From Pratylenchus scribneri (lineage: Eukaryota; Nematoda; Chromadorea; Rhabditida; Pratylenchidae), in the NCBI GenBank assembly GCA_030063045.1, contig JAQSEB010000082.1:3348001-3412000 (forward strand): DNA of 64,000 nucleotides. The letters are read 5' to 3'. The translations under genes were made by a program, and so were the position numbers. This document shows, piece after piece, positions 63,691 through 64,000 of the stretch. The notes beneath the pieces are model-generated. The model did no database searches. It saw nothing but the letters and a program-made list of their open reading frames with translations, and was not told where the DNA came from. Each line of letters starts with the position of its first letter. Position 1 is the stretch's first letter.

Positions 63691-64000
63691 TTTTTTTATA
63701 TATTAATTAATTTCTCATTTACAATCAAATAATTTCATTTTTTGCTTATCATTTTTTAATTATTTTAAATCTATTATCATATATTTTCATTATTTTTATT
63801 ATTTTAATGCCTTTACGTTTTATTTTTCAAATTTAAATTTTATAAATAATTATCCTACTATATCCAAATATTCAATTTTTTAAATTAATTTACTATTTAT
63901 TATTCAATTATATCGATATATAAATAAATTTTTATTTGAAAATTTATTTAAATAATTTTTTTATTTTATAAATAACAAATTAATTTTAAAATTTCATCTT

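Larger units (their letters stand above)
36983..64000. repeat. Degenerate AT-rich spacer repeats punctuated by short GC-normal islands
   Basis: This 27-kb region is mostly A and T. Similar spacers recur: after an island comes something like aatggatttaaattttttac, then cattctttattcttattatt, tcaaaagtattcaattttt, tttgaaaatttatttataaa and finally aaaatagaaaattttataaa followed by attaaat, where the next island begins. Spacing of islands is about 385-580 bases in the densest part (56-60 kb). The islands are 30-90 bases, not repeated, and many read as minus-strand coding; the best are listed separately. Between about 45.8 and 52.1 kb islands are rare and weak; I see only fragments near 46264-46340, 47350, 48173 and 48800. 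Confidence 0.8.

Noticed and set aside
36983..64000. CRISPR-like array (repeats alternating with unique spacers)
   Set aside because: The layout is superficially alike, but the repeated part is hundreds of bases, degenerate and AT-rich, the unique parts vary in length from 30 to 90 bases, and the DNA is eukaryotic.
36983..64000. Mitochondrial or bacterial-symbiont contamination
   Set aside because: No mitochondrial genes, rRNA or tRNA clusters and no long bacterial frames are visible; spacers repeat in a eukaryote-like manner and follow nuclear satellites without a break.

Overview
The window reads as nuclear DNA of an animal with an AT-rich genome, most likely a nematode. The only gene that can be named with confidence is a multi-exon alpha-spectrin (C. 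elegans spc-1 type). Two consecutive GC-AG introns, long repeat-filled introns and a 169-bp satellite fit a plant-parasitic tylenchid (cyst or root-knot type), but that placement is a weak inference. Nothing bacterial is present: there are no operons, ribosome binding sites or CRISPR arrays.

Region 1 (1-21663, + strand) holds the 3' seven-eighths of the alpha-spectrin gene. Twenty-five exons join without a frame break into about 2100 codons: spectrin repeats, a central SH3 domain split by an intron, more repeats, and a C-terminal calmodulin-like EF-hand domain with a stop at 21661. The 5' end lies outside the window. Introns carry at least four kinds of repeat: a dispersed element with a 46-bp minisatellite (four copies, one inverted), two families of MITE-like long inverted repeats, and a 1-kb array of a 19-bp unit.

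Region 2 (21664-22270) is the 3' UTR with AATAAA signals, then a short orphan coding-like fragment. Region 3 (22270-36982) is two abutting tandem satellites of different sequence but the same period of about 169 bp: about 15 copies of the first, then about 72 copies of the second.

Region 4 (36983-64000) is extremely AT-rich and looks empty at first sight. It is a degenerate series of similar AT-rich spacers, roughly 400-600 bp apart in the denser parts, each ending in a 30-90 bp island of normal base composition. Read on the minus strand, many islands are open, rich in Lys/Arg/Glu, and bounded by plausible splice sites; the donors recur as GTAATT or GTCATT. In two cases a pair of related loci has spacers far better conserved than the island between them, and in one of these the reading frame survives a 9-base indel. 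My inference is a minus-strand gene or gene cluster built of mini-exons, amplified with its introns and diversifying in its coding parts. Gene boundaries, exon order and function cannot be fixed from sequence alone. The spectrin gene and this region have no visible functional link.
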